From: Ruegeria sediminis
GTDB taxonomy: Bacteria; Pseudomonadota; Alphaproteobacteria; Rhodobacterales; Rhodobacteraceae
Assembly (NCBI RefSeq): GCF_005938215.1
Contig: NZ_VCPD01000001.1
Span: 836,990 to 900,989, forward strand
Length of the DNA stretch: 64,000 bases
Direction: 5' to 3'
This document shows positions 46,301 to 53,894 of this stretch, one piece after another; position 1 is the stretch's first letter; the number at the start of each line of letters is the position of its first letter. The notes under the pieces were generated by a model. That model was not told the origin of the DNA. It worked only from the letters and a program-made list of their open reading frames with translations, and made no database searches. The position numbers and the translations under genes are program-made.

Positions 46301-46857
46301 CCTGCGTCACTGATGAAGAGCTTCGCGTGAAGCATCGCGTGGGTACGACCAAACCGCTCTCGAGCCAAATCACTATCTAAGATACGAAGCGAGATCGCTC
46401 CCGATGCGATCGCATCGTACGCCAGGACAGCCCGTAATTCGTCGAGGGAGCGCAGCGATAGCCCGCGCGTTTCAAGGAAATAGTCCCGAGCCTCTTCCGA
46501 GAGTCCGCGTCCGCTTCCGTCGAGGCGGCCTTGATTGTCGGTATTCGTTCCAAATATGATCCTGATCGTCTCTGGGGGCTCGGATACAATGCTGGGCCGA
46601 ACGCGAAGTATGATCGACATCGCGGACAGAAAGTCCTGGTATCCGGTCACGACCAGAGCCTGCGATCCATTCAGAGTGCGCTCAACGAGCTTTTGGACGG
46701 ATTGCTCACCGTTGGTCGCCCAGACCAGTTCATGGTCGGTGGCGCTTTCGGCCGCGGGCGTTGGCTCAACATCGACGCCCACAGCCTCTTGCTCGCGTTC
46801 CTTGGAACCACGAAACAAAAACCGTGATATGAAGCTGTCTGCTCGCTCGCGCGCCAT
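43363..46857 (-). CDS. HKD (PLD-like) nuclease fused to SNF2/DEAD-type helicase
   Basis: This is a protein of about 1164 residues. ATG 46857 is preferred, since GAGG is 8 bases upstream and the GTG at 46866 has no room for a ribosome site. The N-terminal domain has a phospholipase-D-type HKD signature, His-Ala-Lys-x4-Asp in HAKLFISD near residue 180, plus GSANFSVGGLRRN. The helicase core follows: Walker A EAPTGAGKTDIGKHL near 305-318, DESH box near 400, SATLMGN near 430, and C-terminal motifs MAEGINLQRARALGI and LQGLGRIDRIDS. A 250-residue helical tail has no known family. A single HKD motif implies dimers. It looks like a DNA-targeting defence protein and heads an operon with the HNH gene. 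Confidence 0.82.
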   Translation of the reverse strand: MARERADSFISRFLFRGSKEREQEAVGVDVEPTPAAESATDHELVWATNGEQSVQKLVERTLNGSQALVVTGYQDFLSAMSIILRVRPSIVSEPPETIRIIFGTNTDNQGRLDGSGRGLSEEARDYFLETRGLSLRSLDELRAVLAYDAIASGAISLRILDSDLARERFGRTHAMLHAKLFISDAGALAGSANFSVGGLRRNLEYVDDLQAFPDLAATRRRAAEDFWTLGTDWTEQALEILRALLRPVSAEEALARTVHEMTSFLPWRVGGDGAAGRPPLPFQTDLVYEAAGTAYEHGFAFVEAPTGAGKTDIGKHLATVLPTMHSSVVLRHGNERPDQTRNGALGIIPASVFRNWDKSKPANLNLIKHSHLSRSKGEEAEELEEINRGVRSSASMIVDESHRLNSRYLAPSRRSLVFEQSPAIWTSCLSATLMGNQGLDGLLAFHERRASIYVPPEITARINDNLKRGRERALELNTLRALRQNFEDRQRSGMEDMFQSEADLAQPIEEAEERLAGKRLDPREIQADMADALAPYVVRRQRHCVGESKKRGPGIYSYPEIESIRIDAELTPEQSAILDEIRRLAESISTGTTLVSADPKRAGHTEVRFHDKARIHIRNFLAILRSSITFAREDWERRRAADADARGRTSIGESLRRSERESRGGKTATITITPKSGELPLDKRTTTPICDRIGELLQSPELDAIDEQRAEHMAEMLNQHRQVIFLSERIGVLEVYARLLSSRKGPKPDVILVAANHKLGPGTGITVARNGAEAQEYLALDGKKASDDHRRAMFMTFQMAEGINLQRARALGIVGVTSDIKSMLQGLGRIDRIDSPHSKITYTTFDLPGLVLSSDKKGRDRIESIALLSGVGASDLADKYLEFSAGDLTDLILEQHKKPRPLRRNNLYDLVEDMRRNLPINLLQSMERIKPQSLWGSELCLLAGKSPMTIIALGGRSPSLIEASYLPPRLLAVREIDDRQEIIRDQPEVTRLLREAYIETVEADKHRDRPKEADLSSVIEGLQPTLEGLAHWDIRPERTVSLLESLDRFLASGPSKNQGYNRFGNLTLPSLEKLAEAWAQELDPYWIEAKKDVSQRSEKEMEIPDYLGIDAIYGFFAQQPSKTLSEVRARMEELVGAAEHASRYANTQILDRIAVIFQVAAKPD

Positions 46858-47265
46858 TCCGGTCACCTCAAGAGCAGTCTAGCCGTTCAAATGATTCCTC
46901 CAACCCATTGAATTCGGAACAATTCGTTTGAGGCTGGAAAAACTGTTGAGCCGGAACGTCTTTCCTTCGGGTCAGTCGCTCCGGCTCCCATGCGAGGTAA
47001 TTCTCGCGAATCTGGCCGACTGGATAATCTCGGCTTGGTGGGCCCCGCGCGGGATCGCCGCCATCCCCACCGCCGCACTCGATCCGCCCCACCGTGCGGC
47101 GTCTCCTGCGGTCCCCGCGCTTCTAAGGGTCCGGGTCCCCAGATGCGGCTCGGCCGAAATTGACCGAACCACTTGGATCAGGAGGCCAAGGCTCGCGCCA
47201 ATCGCCCATGACAGTGGGACCTTGCGCGGGAAACGAGCCATTGGCGGTGGGCGACGCTTGTTGCG
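46858..47265. other. gene-less or uncertain stretch between the helicase and EPS genes
   Basis: About 400 GC-rich bases. A minus-strand frame (46972-47241, 89 residues, beginning MARFPRKVPLSWAIGASLGL) has a plausible membrane helix but then an Arg/Ala/Gly-rich end without character. It might be the decayed front of a gene. No ribosome site or family is visible, so I do not call it. Confidence 0.4.
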
Positions 47266-47823
47266 TCAACCGTCAAACCCATTTCGCTGCCCAATCTTCT
47301 TTGCAGGGTTTCCGGCCATGATCGACCCGGCCGGGACGCTTTTAACGACCACGGCCCGCGCGCCGAGGATCGCGCCGTCGCCGATCACGACGTCGGGGCC
47401 CACAAAGGCGTCGGCGGCAACCCATACGTCGGCCCCAATCGTCACCGGAGACTTGATTAGCGGAAACGTGGGGTCACGCCAGTCATGGGTTCCGCCGCAC
47501 ACATGCACCCCCTGCGAAACGGTCGTGCGTGGCCCGATGGTGACCTCGCCGAGCGCATATAGAATGACGCCGTTGCCGAAGGTGCAATGGTCGCCGATGT
47601 TGAGAGTCCAAGGGATGATGATCTGGACATTGGGGAAAATCCGCACGCCGGCCCCGATTTTCGCTCCGAACAGGCGCAGTATCATGTTGCGCCAGCCCCA
47701 AAGCAGCCGGGGGCTGAAGCGGAAAAACGGATGGGCGAGGCCCCAAAGGACACGAACGAACAGCGCCTGGCACGACCATTTCCGGTCCTTGCGGTTGGCT
47801 TCGACGTCAAATGATCCGTTCAC
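47266..47823 (-). CDS. WcaF-type hexapeptide-repeat acyltransferase
   Basis: This 185-residue left-handed beta-helix acyltransferase of the WcaF/maltose O-acetyltransferase type starts at GTG 47823, inside a GTGA overlap with the upstream glycosyltransferase. The hexapeptide region covers residues 60-170 (GAGVRIFPNVQIIIPWTLNIGDHCTFGNGVILYALGEVTIG; GADVWVAADAFVGPDVVIGDGAILGARAVVVKSVPAGSIMAGNPAKKIG). A catalytic histidine is in QGVHVCGGTHDWRDP. It is the last gene of the EPS operon and probably O-acetylates the polysaccharide. Confidence 0.92.
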   Translation of the reverse strand: MNGSFDVEANRKDRKWSCQALFVRVLWGLAHPFFRFSPRLLWGWRNMILRLFGAKIGAGVRIFPNVQIIIPWTLNIGDHCTFGNGVILYALGEVTIGPRTTVSQGVHVCGGTHDWRDPTFPLIKSPVTIGADVWVAADAFVGPDVVIGDGAILGARAVVVKSVPAGSIMAGNPAKKIGQRNGFDG

Positions 47824-48980
47824 GGCCCGCGCTCCTGTTGTGCGAGGTGAATGTCGCTCGTCCTTGGAGCGTGCCCACCCGCCCATTCATAGATGGCGAG
47901 CGCGCGCTGGGAGATCGCGCTCCAGGAAAAGTCACGCAGCATCCAGTCGCGCCCGTTTCGCCCCATTTGCTTTCGCTCGTCGTCAGTCAGGTTCATCATG
48001 TAGGACATCGCGGCGGCAAAATCCGCCGGCTCCAGATCCACCCACAATCCGCAATGTTCGGTCTCGAGCCCCTGCCATGGCGCGTTACGACTGGAGACGA
48101 CCGGCACTTCCATGATCAGGCTTTCGGCCACTGTCAGGGCAAAATTCTCGTTGCGGCTTGGCAGAACGAAAAGGTCGCTCGAGGCGATGGCGATGTCCTT
48201 GTCGGCCCCGAAAACCGGCGCCTCGACGCTGCATCGGGCGAGGTGATGGCTTTTCAGCCGGTTTTTCAACCTGGCGGCATAGCCGTTTTCGTCCGGGCCG
48301 ATGATGCGCAGAGACCAGTCGGGGAAGGCTGGTTCCAGTTTGGCCCAGATGTCGATCAGGATATCGAGGCCCTTCTTGTGGTGTAGTCGGCCAAGGGTAA
48401 GAACCGTCTTTCCCGGAGTGCGGGCCGGGAGATCGGGGATCGCTGCGGCATTGACCCCGTTGGGAAAGATCGCGATCGGGCCCCGATAACCCAAAGCCCG
48501 GATCTCGGCCAACTCGGTCTCGGTGGTGGCATGCAGCGCTCGGGCACCGTCGAAGCAGCGGTCCTGGAACAGAAGGCGGGAGATGCGTTTCTTCGCCGGG
48601 CTGTAGCTCAGCGCGACTTTTGAGAGCATGCCATGGACAGAGACGAGGTAGGGGTTGCCGGTGGCGCGATGCCAGTCGAGTACGGCCTTCGAGGGATATG
48701 TCCAGAGCCCGTGCAGATGCACGATGTCTGGGCCCCAGGCCTTTAGCGCGCGGGTGAGTGCCGGCGAGAAGCCGATGGAATTCGGTCCGATCACGGGTGA
48801 GGCCGAGACGTTGAGCGCGGCCCAATCGGCGCCTTCGCCCGCAATGAAGTCGGGGTCGGTCAGGCCGAAGACCTTCACCTCCAAGCCTTGCACCATTTGC
48901 GCGCGGGCGAGGTCTTCGACCACGTTGCGAACCCCCGCGCCGCGTCGCGACAGGATGGATGTGACATGAGCAATCTTCAC
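47820..48980 (-). CDS. glycosyltransferase family 4 protein
   Basis: This is a 386-residue GT-B enzyme. GTG 48980 (VKIAHVTSILSRRGAG) overlaps the previous stop as GTGA. The longer TTG start at 48992 is less likely. N-domain: GAGVRNVVEDLARAQMVQG and DIVHLHGLWTYPSKAV. C-domain: TVLTLGRLHHKKGLDILIDIWAKLEPAFPDWSLRIIGP and the nucleotide-sugar E-x7-E element in NENFALTVAESLIMEVPVVSS. Expected to add a sugar to the EPS repeat unit at the membrane. Confidence 0.93.
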   Translation of the reverse strand: MKIAHVTSILSRRGAGVRNVVEDLARAQMVQGLEVKVFGLTDPDFIAGEGADWAALNVSASPVIGPNSIGFSPALTRALKAWGPDIVHLHGLWTYPSKAVLDWHRATGNPYLVSVHGMLSKVALSYSPAKKRISRLLFQDRCFDGARALHATTETELAEIRALGYRGPIAIFPNGVNAAAIPDLPARTPGKTVLTLGRLHHKKGLDILIDIWAKLEPAFPDWSLRIIGPDENGYAARLKNRLKSHHLARCSVEAPVFGADKDIAIASSDLFVLPSRNENFALTVAESLIMEVPVVSSRNAPWQGLETEHCGLWVDLEPADFAAAMSYMMNLTDDERKQMGRNGRDWMLRDFSWSAISQRALAIYEWAGGHAPRTSDIHLAQQERGP

Positions 48981-50110
48981 GATGTGCCGCAATCTCGGTT
49001 GATATCGCCGATGGCCTCGACAAAGCGTTGCGCCATCCGGGCCGTGTTGAAGTCGTTGGCGACCGTTTCCAGCGCTGCGTCAGACATCTGGTCGAGTCGT
49101 TCGGTCTCGTCGATGCTGTCGGCAATTGCCTTCCAGAGGCTGCCCACGTCTTTGGGCGCGAAGGTGACGCCGGTTTTTCCCGCTTTGAATGCGGCGATCT
49201 CGGGCATGTGCCCCGAGCGGTCTTCATGGAGTATGGCGGGCAAACCGTATGCCATGCCATGGACCAGGCTGAGCCCCACATCGCCCGGGTATAGGAACAT
49301 CCTGCAGCGATTGGCGACGTCGGCGATCTCGGCCTCGTCCGTCGTGGCCGGATGCCACACTACCTCGCCGTTCACGCCGAGCTCGCGGGCCAGCCGGAGC
49401 AAGGTATCCTTGCCGGCCCCGTCCCCTACGACATGGAGCGTGACACCGGCCTCGCCGCCCCGCGCCAGCGCCCGCAGGGCGAGGTCCAGCCCTGCCTTGT
49501 CGGTCAGGCGCCCGACGAACAAGAGGGTCCGGTCGCGGTCGGCGGCGTGGTAGGGCAGGCGGTGGAGCGCGATCGGGGCGAGGTTCAGCCCGTTGTTGAG
49601 CGCGGCCACGACGCGGCGATCCTTGCGCCCCGAAGCGGTGGCACGATAGCTGGCGACTTCGTCGTCGGTATAGAACAAAAGGCCGTGGGCGCCGCGCATT
49701 AACAGGCTGCGCAGGGCATGACGCCACGGGCGGGTGGTCGGGCTCAGGTAATGGCCCCACCAGACGACGCGCGCGCCAAGGAGCCGGGCGCGCAGGATGG
49801 TGCCAAGGTTGCCCAACCCGCGCGGCGCGCCGGAGACAACGACCGTGTCACCGCGGCGTATCGGAACGGACAGGATACCGCGCTGCCATTCGACGCCGGT
49901 GCGGAACCGCAAGGTTTTGCCGAGGAGCCGCTCCCAGCCGGGCGCGTCGGGGCGCGCAGTGAGCACGCCCATGTCGGTCGGCGAGGCATAGACCGCGAAC
50001 CGGGCACCAAAATGCTCGGCGAGCCGATTGAATAAATCGAGACGGTAGTGTGGAACAGCGGGTTGGATGATCGTCACCCGCGCGCTTTCGTCTCGGCTCT
50101 CATCAGCCAT
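48977..50110 (-). CDS. glycosyltransferase, GT4-like
   Basis: This is a 377-residue GT-B enzyme. It opens with VTIIQPAVPHYRLDLFNRLAEHFG, the usual N-terminal phrase of this subgroup. RTLLFVGRLTDKAGLDLALRALARGG begins the C-domain. The substrate-binding region near residue 300 reads GLSLVHGMAYGLPAILHEDRSGHMPEIAAFK. It overlaps the upstream beta-propeller gene by 8 bases and the downstream GT4 by GTGA, within one tightly packed operon. The acceptor is unknown. Confidence 0.9.
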   Translation of the reverse strand: MADESRDESARVTIIQPAVPHYRLDLFNRLAEHFGARFAVYASPTDMGVLTARPDAPGWERLLGKTLRFRTGVEWQRGILSVPIRRGDTVVVSGAPRGLGNLGTILRARLLGARVVWWGHYLSPTTRPWRHALRSLLMRGAHGLLFYTDDEVASYRATASGRKDRRVVAALNNGLNLAPIALHRLPYHAADRDRTLLFVGRLTDKAGLDLALRALARGGEAGVTLHVVGDGAGKDTLLRLARELGVNGEVVWHPATTDEAEIADVANRCRMFLYPGDVGLSLVHGMAYGLPAILHEDRSGHMPEIAAFKAGKTGVTFAPKDVGSLWKAIADSIDETERLDQMSDAALETVANDFNTARMAQRFVEAIGDINRDCGTS

Positions 50111-51491
50111 CGGCGAGCCGCTCCTCCGTCACGAGGTCGGACACGTCGGTCGCGTAGATCTGGCGGGTACCTTCGTGGATGGAGTCGAACGCGACGTAGC
50201 CGCCCTGCACGAACCAGCGCGGATGCAGGTCGCAATGCAGCCCGCTGCGGGTGAAGGCGTAGAGCTCGGCGGGGAAGGCCACGCCGAACTTCGCCTCGAT
50301 ATGCCGCTTGGTCTGGGTCACGATCTCCGAGCTCGGTTTGTCGTTGATTTTCCGGTATTGCCCGAGGTCGATGCGCTGGCGCGTGGGCGGGTGATACAGC
50401 ATGAGATCGCGGATGCCCCGCGCGTCGGGATAAGTGTCTGTCACCAGCCAGTCCGGGAAGGCAGGGTTCACCATCGGGTGACCATCGGCGGTGAGAATTC
50501 CGGCCGCGAAGGGTTCCGGCGGTTGCGTGCCACCGTCGTGCACCTCGAGGTAGCTCATCCCGACTGCCCCGTTACGACGCAACAAGCGGCGCAGGACGGC
50601 CTTCGCACAGGGCAGCATTGCGCGGATCACGGGGGCATTCATGAGGGGTGAGCGGCGCAGCGCGGCGATAGATTGATTGCGGCGGCCCCAGATCATCAGC
50701 CGGGTGTCGTCGAGCCAGTCGAAATGGCTCATGTAGCCGCGCGCGAGGATACGCAGCCTGGTTCCGTCGGCGCCCACCGCGCAAAGGACGGTCTCCTCGC
50801 CCCCGTCTGCGAGCCGGAACCGGTGAAGAAACGCGATTCGGTCGTTGGAGGGGTTTAGCCTGAGGTGGGTGATGAATTGGGGGTGCGTCGCGCTCGTGAC
50901 CACCCCGGCGGCCTTCGCTACGTCGCCAATCGAGAGCAGGAGTTCGGTCCGGTCCGCGGCGATGTCGGAAACGAAGATCCCGTTGTCGGCGGGGACGGGA
51001 TCGCTTGGCGTGCGGTCGGCAACGTTCGAATGCCCGTAGCCGCCAAGCCGGTGCAGGCGACCGAAATCGACACTGTAGCTCGTGGTGCCGGGCCGGTCGG
51101 TACAATAGGTGGAAAACGAAAGCTGGCCGAGCCGGACACCGGAGTGCCCGTCGATGAGCGCGCTGGCCGGCTGCCCCCGGTCGTCGACCTCATTCACAAT
51201 CACCGTGTCGGTTCCCCCGAGCCAATGCTGCCGTGCGCCCTGCGGGAAGTTATAGTTCTTCGTCCGCAAGAGGACGCGCGGCTCGCCGGGCGTGTCGTTC
51301 GGCCCGCCGAACACGATGACCTCGGCCGCGTCTTTGCCCAGAGGCGGGCGGTCGATGCGCGCGACCCGAAGACCGATCAGGCTTCCGCTGGCGCGGCTGT
51401 CGATTTCGAGGTCGTGGAAGCCAAAAAAGTGGTGGGCGGGGCCGTCGGTGAGGCGGATGGCGCTGTGGTTACTGTCGCCGCGTATGGTCAT
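50103..51491 (-). CDS. beta-propeller-like protein of the EPS operon
   Basis: This 462-residue soluble protein starts at ATG 51491 (MTIRGDSNHSAI) in an ATGA overlap. It has no signal peptide. Repeating strands with His-Asp and Trp landmarks (HHFFGFHDLEIDSR; MSHFDWLDDTRLMIWGRR; LRLNPSNDRIAFLHRFRLADGG; YCTDRPGTTSYSVDFGRL) suggest a seven-bladed propeller of the oligogalacturonate-lyase or WD40-like kind. HSGVRLGQLSF and YPDARGIRDLMLYH recur as blade edges. Its place between glycosyltransferases implies a role in making or editing the polymer, but no catalytic residues can be assigned. Confidence 0.75.
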   Translation of the reverse strand: MTIRGDSNHSAIRLTDGPAHHFFGFHDLEIDSRASGSLIGLRVARIDRPPLGKDAAEVIVFGGPNDTPGEPRVLLRTKNYNFPQGARQHWLGGTDTVIVNEVDDRGQPASALIDGHSGVRLGQLSFSTYCTDRPGTTSYSVDFGRLHRLGGYGHSNVADRTPSDPVPADNGIFVSDIAADRTELLLSIGDVAKAAGVVTSATHPQFITHLRLNPSNDRIAFLHRFRLADGGEETVLCAVGADGTRLRILARGYMSHFDWLDDTRLMIWGRRNQSIAALRRSPLMNAPVIRAMLPCAKAVLRRLLRRNGAVGMSYLEVHDGGTQPPEPFAAGILTADGHPMVNPAFPDWLVTDTYPDARGIRDLMLYHPPTRQRIDLGQYRKINDKPSSEIVTQTKRHIEAKFGVAFPAELYAFTRSGLHCDLHPRWFVQGGYVAFDSIHEGTRQIYATDVSDLVTEERLADG

Positions 51492-52633
51492 TGGTACTGG
51501 GTCTCTTCTCCTGCCGGATGCGGTGCCGAAACGACGCCGAGGCCGCGAAGCCAGGTGTCGAAGGCGGTGGCCCGGGCTTGCCACTCGTGATCGCGCGCGG
51601 TCCAGTTCGGGGTCCAGTCGCCGGGCCGATCCAACGCCGCCATAAGGCGATCCCGCATCGAGGCGACGTCGTTCGGTTTGAAATAGAAGTCGTAATCCGG
51701 GCCAAAAAGAGCGCAGGCCTCGCCGATCGGCGAGGTGACGACCGGTTTGCCGAACGGCAGGTACATGAACATCTTGCTGGGGCAGCGGGCGATGTCCTGG
51801 ATGGTGTCGAACAGCGGCGCGATGAAAACATCGGCGGAGGAAAGCTGCTCAGGCAGCTCGGATTCGGGCACGTATCCCTTGAAGTCTACGTTGTCTTCGA
51901 TCCCTTTTATCCGGGCGTGGGCCACGGCCGTCTCATAGTCGCGCCCGCGCCCCAGGACGACAAGGCGAACCCCGGGACGGGTTTCCTTCAGCTGGGCAAC
52001 GGCGTCGAGAATGTGCAGAATGCCGTAGTTGCGGGCCAAAGTGCCCATGTAGAGGATCGTCTGCCCGGCCGTGCCGGGCGCCGGCGCGCCGCCGGGTGTG
52101 AGGACGGACCGAGTGAAGGCATAAGGCGAATAGTGAACCCGCCGCACCGCCTTCGCGCGAAGACGCGCCTTGACGAAATCCACTAGGTATTCGCTGGCGC
52201 AGACCTGGCCATCGAAGAACCGCAGGGATGACCGTTCCAACACGGCGTCGGAGACCCGGCGCACCATCGACCGGTTCGCGATCGCTGAGAGCAGTTCGGA
52301 ATGTTCGACGATGTAGAAGGCGCGGGTGGGGGCCAGCGGCAGGACTAGGTTCCGCACCCCGTAGGCGCCGACATAGACGATGTTGGGCGCTAGCTCGCGG
52401 AGTATCCGTCGCTTGGTCCTGAGCTCACTCGAAGCGGAACCGCGGTCGAACCAGAGGGCCCTGGCCGTCGGGGCTTCCAGCGCGAGCCGGGCTCGGTTGT
52501 TCGGCGTATCCTCCAACAGGATCGATACCTCGTAGTTGAGCCCGGCGAGAGGGGACGCCATGCCGAAGGCCCGTTTCGAGGTGGCGATGCTCTCGATATC
52601 GCCGGTGGTGACGAATGCGATGCTGGTGGTCAT
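51488..52633 (-). CDS. glycosyltransferase family 4-like protein
   Basis: This 381-residue GT-B enzyme starts at ATG 52633. C-domain signatures are QTILYMGTLARNYGILHILDAVAQLKETRPGVRLVVLGRGRDYE and VPESELPEQLSSADVFIAPLFDTIQDIARCPSKMFMYLPFGKPVVTS. The latter includes the nucleotide-sugar contact region with Lys in place of the usual second Glu (CPSKMFMY), a known variation. It is preceded by a 28-base gap after the polymerase gene and overlaps the propeller gene by ATGA. Confidence 0.9.
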   Translation of the reverse strand: MTTSIAFVTTGDIESIATSKRAFGMASPLAGLNYEVSILLEDTPNNRARLALEAPTARALWFDRGSASSELRTKRRILRELAPNIVYVGAYGVRNLVLPLAPTRAFYIVEHSELLSAIANRSMVRRVSDAVLERSSLRFFDGQVCASEYLVDFVKARLRAKAVRRVHYSPYAFTRSVLTPGGAPAPGTAGQTILYMGTLARNYGILHILDAVAQLKETRPGVRLVVLGRGRDYETAVAHARIKGIEDNVDFKGYVPESELPEQLSSADVFIAPLFDTIQDIARCPSKMFMYLPFGKPVVTSPIGEACALFGPDYDFYFKPNDVASMRDRLMAALDRPGDWTPNWTARDHEWQARATAFDTWLRGLGVVSAPHPAGEETQYQ

Positions 52634-52661
52634 ATGCCGGGTGTGCTCCAGATTGTTTAAC

Positions 52662-53894
52662 CTACGGCCGTTTCCAGTCGGGCAAGTATCGTTGCGACAG
52701 CGCGATTGTGGTGGCGATGAAGAATGGAAATGACGTGCGGATATGGCCGAAAGGCGAGAACAGATAGTGCCAGCTGATTTCCAGCAGCAGGAAGACAAGG
52801 ATGGGCCGCCAGCGGGGGGGCAGGTGAGGGCTCACGGCGACCGCGCGGCGGGCGGGCGGAACATACAACATCAGCGCCCCGGCGAAAGCGATGATGCCGC
52901 CCCACATCCATGTGGTTAGCAAGACTGAATGTGAAACGATTATACTGGAGTAGTAGACGTTGGTCCGACCTTTGATAAGTGCCAGCAGTTCAGAATAGGT
53001 GCCCGCGGTGTCCTGTGCCCAGGATCCGTGACCGAAGAGCGGGGCATCGCGAATGGCCGTGAGGGCGACGAAAAACTCCGAGCGCCCTTGCCTGATAAGC
53101 TCGAATGGATTGTACGGGTTGGCTGAACGCGAGAACTGGTCAAGTGAATTGCTGATCTGACCGCTCTTCAAGATGTAATCGACATACACCAGGTACAAAA
53201 CGTACCCGAGGGCCAGCAGAACACCTGCGAACACGTACCGATGGCCGCCTCGCTTCAGCCGCATCATCGACAGAACCGCTGCCGTCGCCATGAAGAAAAG
53301 GCCGCTTGAGCGAGCCCCGAGCAAGACGAACGTGAGGCCGACAACGGTGAACAGAAAGAGGTTGGCGTCCTTTCCGAACCGCGCCATGAATGGCGAGAAG
53401 ATCAGGATGGCGGGAATCAGGATAGGGGCGACGCGGGCTTTGAAGCCGTTGCTGCCGGCGAGTACTTCGCTCAATTGATACTGATCGATGACGAAGACAT
53501 GCGCCAGCGCAGAACCGCCAAGCCAAAGGAGTATTGCGCGCTCGTTTCGAGTGAACAGATCGGTCAAGAACAGAATGCCGATAATCGCAAAGAGTGGGTT
53601 TGCCCAGCCTCTCAGCATATCGTTGGGAGCAGTGCTGTTTATGGTGTCGCTAATGACGAGCCCCAAGAGAATGAGGATCAAGCCTGAGATGATCACGGTT
53701 TGATGCGAGTTCCAGTGTAATGTCGTCCGGGAGTTGGCGATGACGACCGCGACCAGTGCAATGATCTCGGACAAATAGAGATTGCCGACGAGGTTGATGG
53801 TCGTCGTCGAAAGCGCCCCGGCCGCGAAGGCGAGAAGCCCGGTGGCCGAAATCGTCAGGCCGGACGATGCGGATTTCGCAGTGGCGACCCTCAT
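52662..53894 (-). CDS. O-antigen/EPS polymerase-like membrane protein (Wzy-type)
   Basis: This 410-residue inner-membrane protein has about ten to eleven helices. The periplasmic loop near residues 230-310 contains the typical O-antigen ligase/polymerase phrase RDAPLFGHGSWAQDTAG, with Gly-His-Gly in the conserved position. It overlaps the upstream glycosyltransferase by ATGA. Together with the flippase it forms the Wzx/Wzy core of this cluster. Wzy proteins diverge strongly, so the name rests on topology, the GHG loop and context. Confidence 0.85.
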   Translation of the reverse strand: MRVATAKSASSGLTISATGLLAFAAGALSTTTINLVGNLYLSEIIALVAVVIANSRTTLHWNSHQTVIISGLILILLGLVISDTINSTAPNDMLRGWANPLFAIIGILFLTDLFTRNERAILLWLGGSALAHVFVIDQYQLSEVLAGSNGFKARVAPILIPAILIFSPFMARFGKDANLFLFTVVGLTFVLLGARSSGLFFMATAAVLSMMRLKRGGHRYVFAGVLLALGYVLYLVYVDYILKSGQISNSLDQFSRSANPYNPFELIRQGRSEFFVALTAIRDAPLFGHGSWAQDTAGTYSELLALIKGRTNVYYSSIIVSHSVLLTTWMWGGIIAFAGALMLYVPPARRAVAVSPHLPPRWRPILVFLLLEISWHYLFSPFGHIRTSFPFFIATTIALSQRYLPDWKRP

